Below are positions 8,618 through 10,122 of a stretch of 10,122 nt of DNA, piece after piece. Source of the DNA: Smittium mucronatum (taxonomy: Eukaryota > Kickxellomycota > Harpellomycetes > Harpellales > Legeriomycetaceae); contig LSSL01004080.1 of the NCBI GenBank assembly GCA_001953115.1, forward strand, positions 1-10,122, in the 5' to 3' direction. Under the pieces are notes generated by a model. It was not told where the DNA came from. It was given only the letters and a program-made list of their open reading frames with translations, and did no database searches. Position numbers and translations under genes: made by a program. Each line of letters starts with the position of its first letter. The first letter of the stretch is position 1.

Positions 8618-10122
8618 ATGTTTTGCGATGAGATCGAAATTAGTTATTTTAATAACGTCAGAAATTCTTGGTCGATTTATACTTAAAATTTAAAGAATTA
8701 TAATCAGTTTATTACCACTGTGATAATAAGTATTTATACACATGCGATGGTGATCTACGCTTGAATAAATATTACGGCTGAAAATTTTTAGTATATGAAT
8801 CTAAGCCTCATACTCTCAATTTTATAAAAACTAAAAAAGTATATGCAAAAAAATATTTAGTAGAGCTCTATAATAATGGTGAAAGATCAGGTTGAATTAA
8901 TCGGGTTTTGGAGGACTCTGGGATTGAAGTTGATATAGTAAAAATATATTCTACGATGAGAAAATTTAACCAAAGAAACATTTAGAAAAAATTCATTAAT
9001 TCAGACGATTTTGAAGAATATTTTCAGAACAATGAATACTCGGAAAACTTCAATTCATAACTACATCTCAGAATATTATTCTGAAATAAATTTCATTAGA
9101 TGCATATTAAAATCGAAAAAACAATTGGAAAATTTAAGGCACACAAAAAAGAACACATATATACGACATTTAATCTCTTAGATGGTGGTTATCTCGTGGT
9201 TATTTTTGGTGTCACTGACATTTTACAAATTTTATTTCCCATTGCTATTGCCATCGTCAACAAAGATGACTCTGATAGCCATAACTGGGTATTTTCATCA
9301 ATAAAAAAAAGAAATGTCAGGATATGAATTCAATTGGGGTATTTAATACCTAATGGAAGACTCTGCCCCGCAAATATCCTTATCAATAAAATTTTTTGAG
9401 CTGAATATAATACGCGGTCATTTTTTGGCGCATGTATCAAAGAATTTTTATAAAATACTTGATGTCAACAGGAATCCATTTATGAGCTACACGTATAATA
9501 GTTTGAAATTTATTCAAAGATTATACTCGAGCGAAATCATCGAAAAATAGAAATTTTTATGTCTGAAAAAGCTGAGTCAATTTGAAAACTTGACTAATAT
9601 ACTTGAAAAAATAGAAAAAAAAATGACGCATGGTTCGAAGGTCACAATATATTTGGTCCTTCGACTAACAAAGGTACTGAAAGTTTCAACAGAACAATAA
9701 AGGATAAACACATAATGAAAAATAATAATATTAGAGTTCAAAATGATATCAAAAAAAATCATCGAAGATTCTGAGGCTTTCTATTGTCCCAAATATGGAA
9801 AAATGATTTACAATGAGATGAAAAAAGATAGTGGAAAGATCAATTTATTTCATCTTATTCCTAATGATAATTATACTTTAATTTAACTAATATATGACTG
9901 TCGAAGCCAAGAAGAAAGACTTTCCAGGATTTCCTTATCAATTAATTTTTTTTTTGAAAGCCTAGTTTTAATCAAAGTCTTTTTTATTGATAGAAATTTC
10001 ATTTTTAGTAAAAATGCGGTAAAAAAATGGAGAGATATTACTTGTGCATGTATTGAATTTTCGAAGCGAAAAAAATTGAGCACATATACTACTATCTCAT
10101 CTATACAAAAAACACGAGATTT
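8618..10122 (+). pseudogene. MULE (Mutator-like) transposase, broken and cut off by the window edge
   Basis: DNA transposase relic of the MULE/MuDR superfamily, about 490 codons. Order: a possible start at 8618; a FLYWCH/WRKY-like zinc finger at 8710-8820 (C at 8719 and 8743, H at 8809, then L where a second H is expected); the RNase-H-like DDE core at about 9150-9710; a SWIM-like CxC at 10043-10051, with a possible histidine at 10081 after a frame change. In the core, TFNLLDGGYLVVIFGVTD (9166-9219), MEDSAPQIS (9353) and GPSTNKGTESFNRTIKD (9655-9705) match the family's three catalytic blocks. The first D is now Y (9160-9162); the second D (9359) and E (9679) remain. In-frame stops lie at 8779, 8893, 8983, 9058, 9082, 9097, 9548 and 9884. 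Frame changes lie near 8705, 9330-9352, the A9 run at 9615-9623, the A8 run at 9751-9758 and about 10069. No active enzyme can be made. Confidence 0.85.
8710..8820 (+). other. FLYWCH/WRKY-like zinc-finger segment of the MULE relic
   Basis: The translation YYHCDNKYLYTCDGDLRL, then KFLVYESKPHTL, follows the Cys-Cys-His-x-His layout of the FLYWCH/WRKY-GCM1 zinc fingers that sit N-terminal in many MULE transposases and bind the element's ends. The last histidine appears replaced by leucine (CTC at 8815, one base from CAC), and a TGA interrupts the segment at 8779. The family call is from layout, not a profile search. Confidence 0.6.

Noticed and set aside
8710..9327. Stop codons in the MULE frame as evidence of a reassigned genetic code
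   Set aside because: All three stop types occur, and AHCY in the same window reads normally with the standard code and ends at TAA.
9625..9650. GGTTCGAAGGTC as a tRNA B box
   Set aside because: There is no A box or cloverleaf upstream, and the bases encode the WFEGH part of the MULE block.
1..10122. CRISPR array, bacterial operon or phage genes
   Set aside because: There are no spaced identical repeats, no ribosome-binding sites before packed genes, and the only intact gene has a spliceosomal intron.

Overview
This looks like nuclear DNA from an animal, most likely an invertebrate. The window is very AT-rich, roughly three quarters A+T outside its single intact gene. That gene is clearly metazoan: it encodes S-adenosylhomocysteine hydrolase (AHCY) and has a GT-AG spliceosomal intron. 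The remains of a MULE transposase and of small TTAA-flanked elements fit an arthropod or similar genome, but the sequence does not fix the species.

Layout. Positions 1-3068 are AT-rich DNA with no supportable gene. Positions 3069-4567 hold AHCY on the minus strand: a poly(A) signal at 3069-3074, a long exon at 3196-4472, a 79-nt intron at 4473-4551 and a first coding exon of only 16 nt at 4552-4567. Positions 4700-5230 form the upstream region of AHCY, with a compact GC-rich patch, a 16-bp palindrome and an unusual cluster of eight CCAAT boxes. Positions 5317-5488 are a textbook piggyBac-type MITE (TTAA, then CCCTTTC ends). Positions 5740-6037 are an older fold-back or MITE-like inverted repeat, embedded in a zone of recurring CCAATARATTT motifs that extends to about 6480. 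Positions 6480-7214 show nothing recognisable.

The right third (7215-10122) is decayed coding DNA on the plus strand. Positions 7215-8110 are a chain of long open segments in successive frames, probably the relic of a protein gene I cannot identify. From about 8618 to the window end lies a broken MULE transposase. It has an N-terminal FLYWCH/WRKY-like zinc finger, a DDE core whose first aspartate has become tyrosine, a recognisable second D and third E block, and a SWIM-like C-terminal motif. Stops in several places and frameshifts at A-runs show that it is dead.

How it fits together: AHCY is a housekeeping gene of the methionine/S-adenosylmethionine cycle and stands alone between mobile-element debris. 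I found no new working system. The most rewarding items are the mobile-element fossils, the unidentified relic at 7215-8110, and the promoter architecture and microexon of AHCY.
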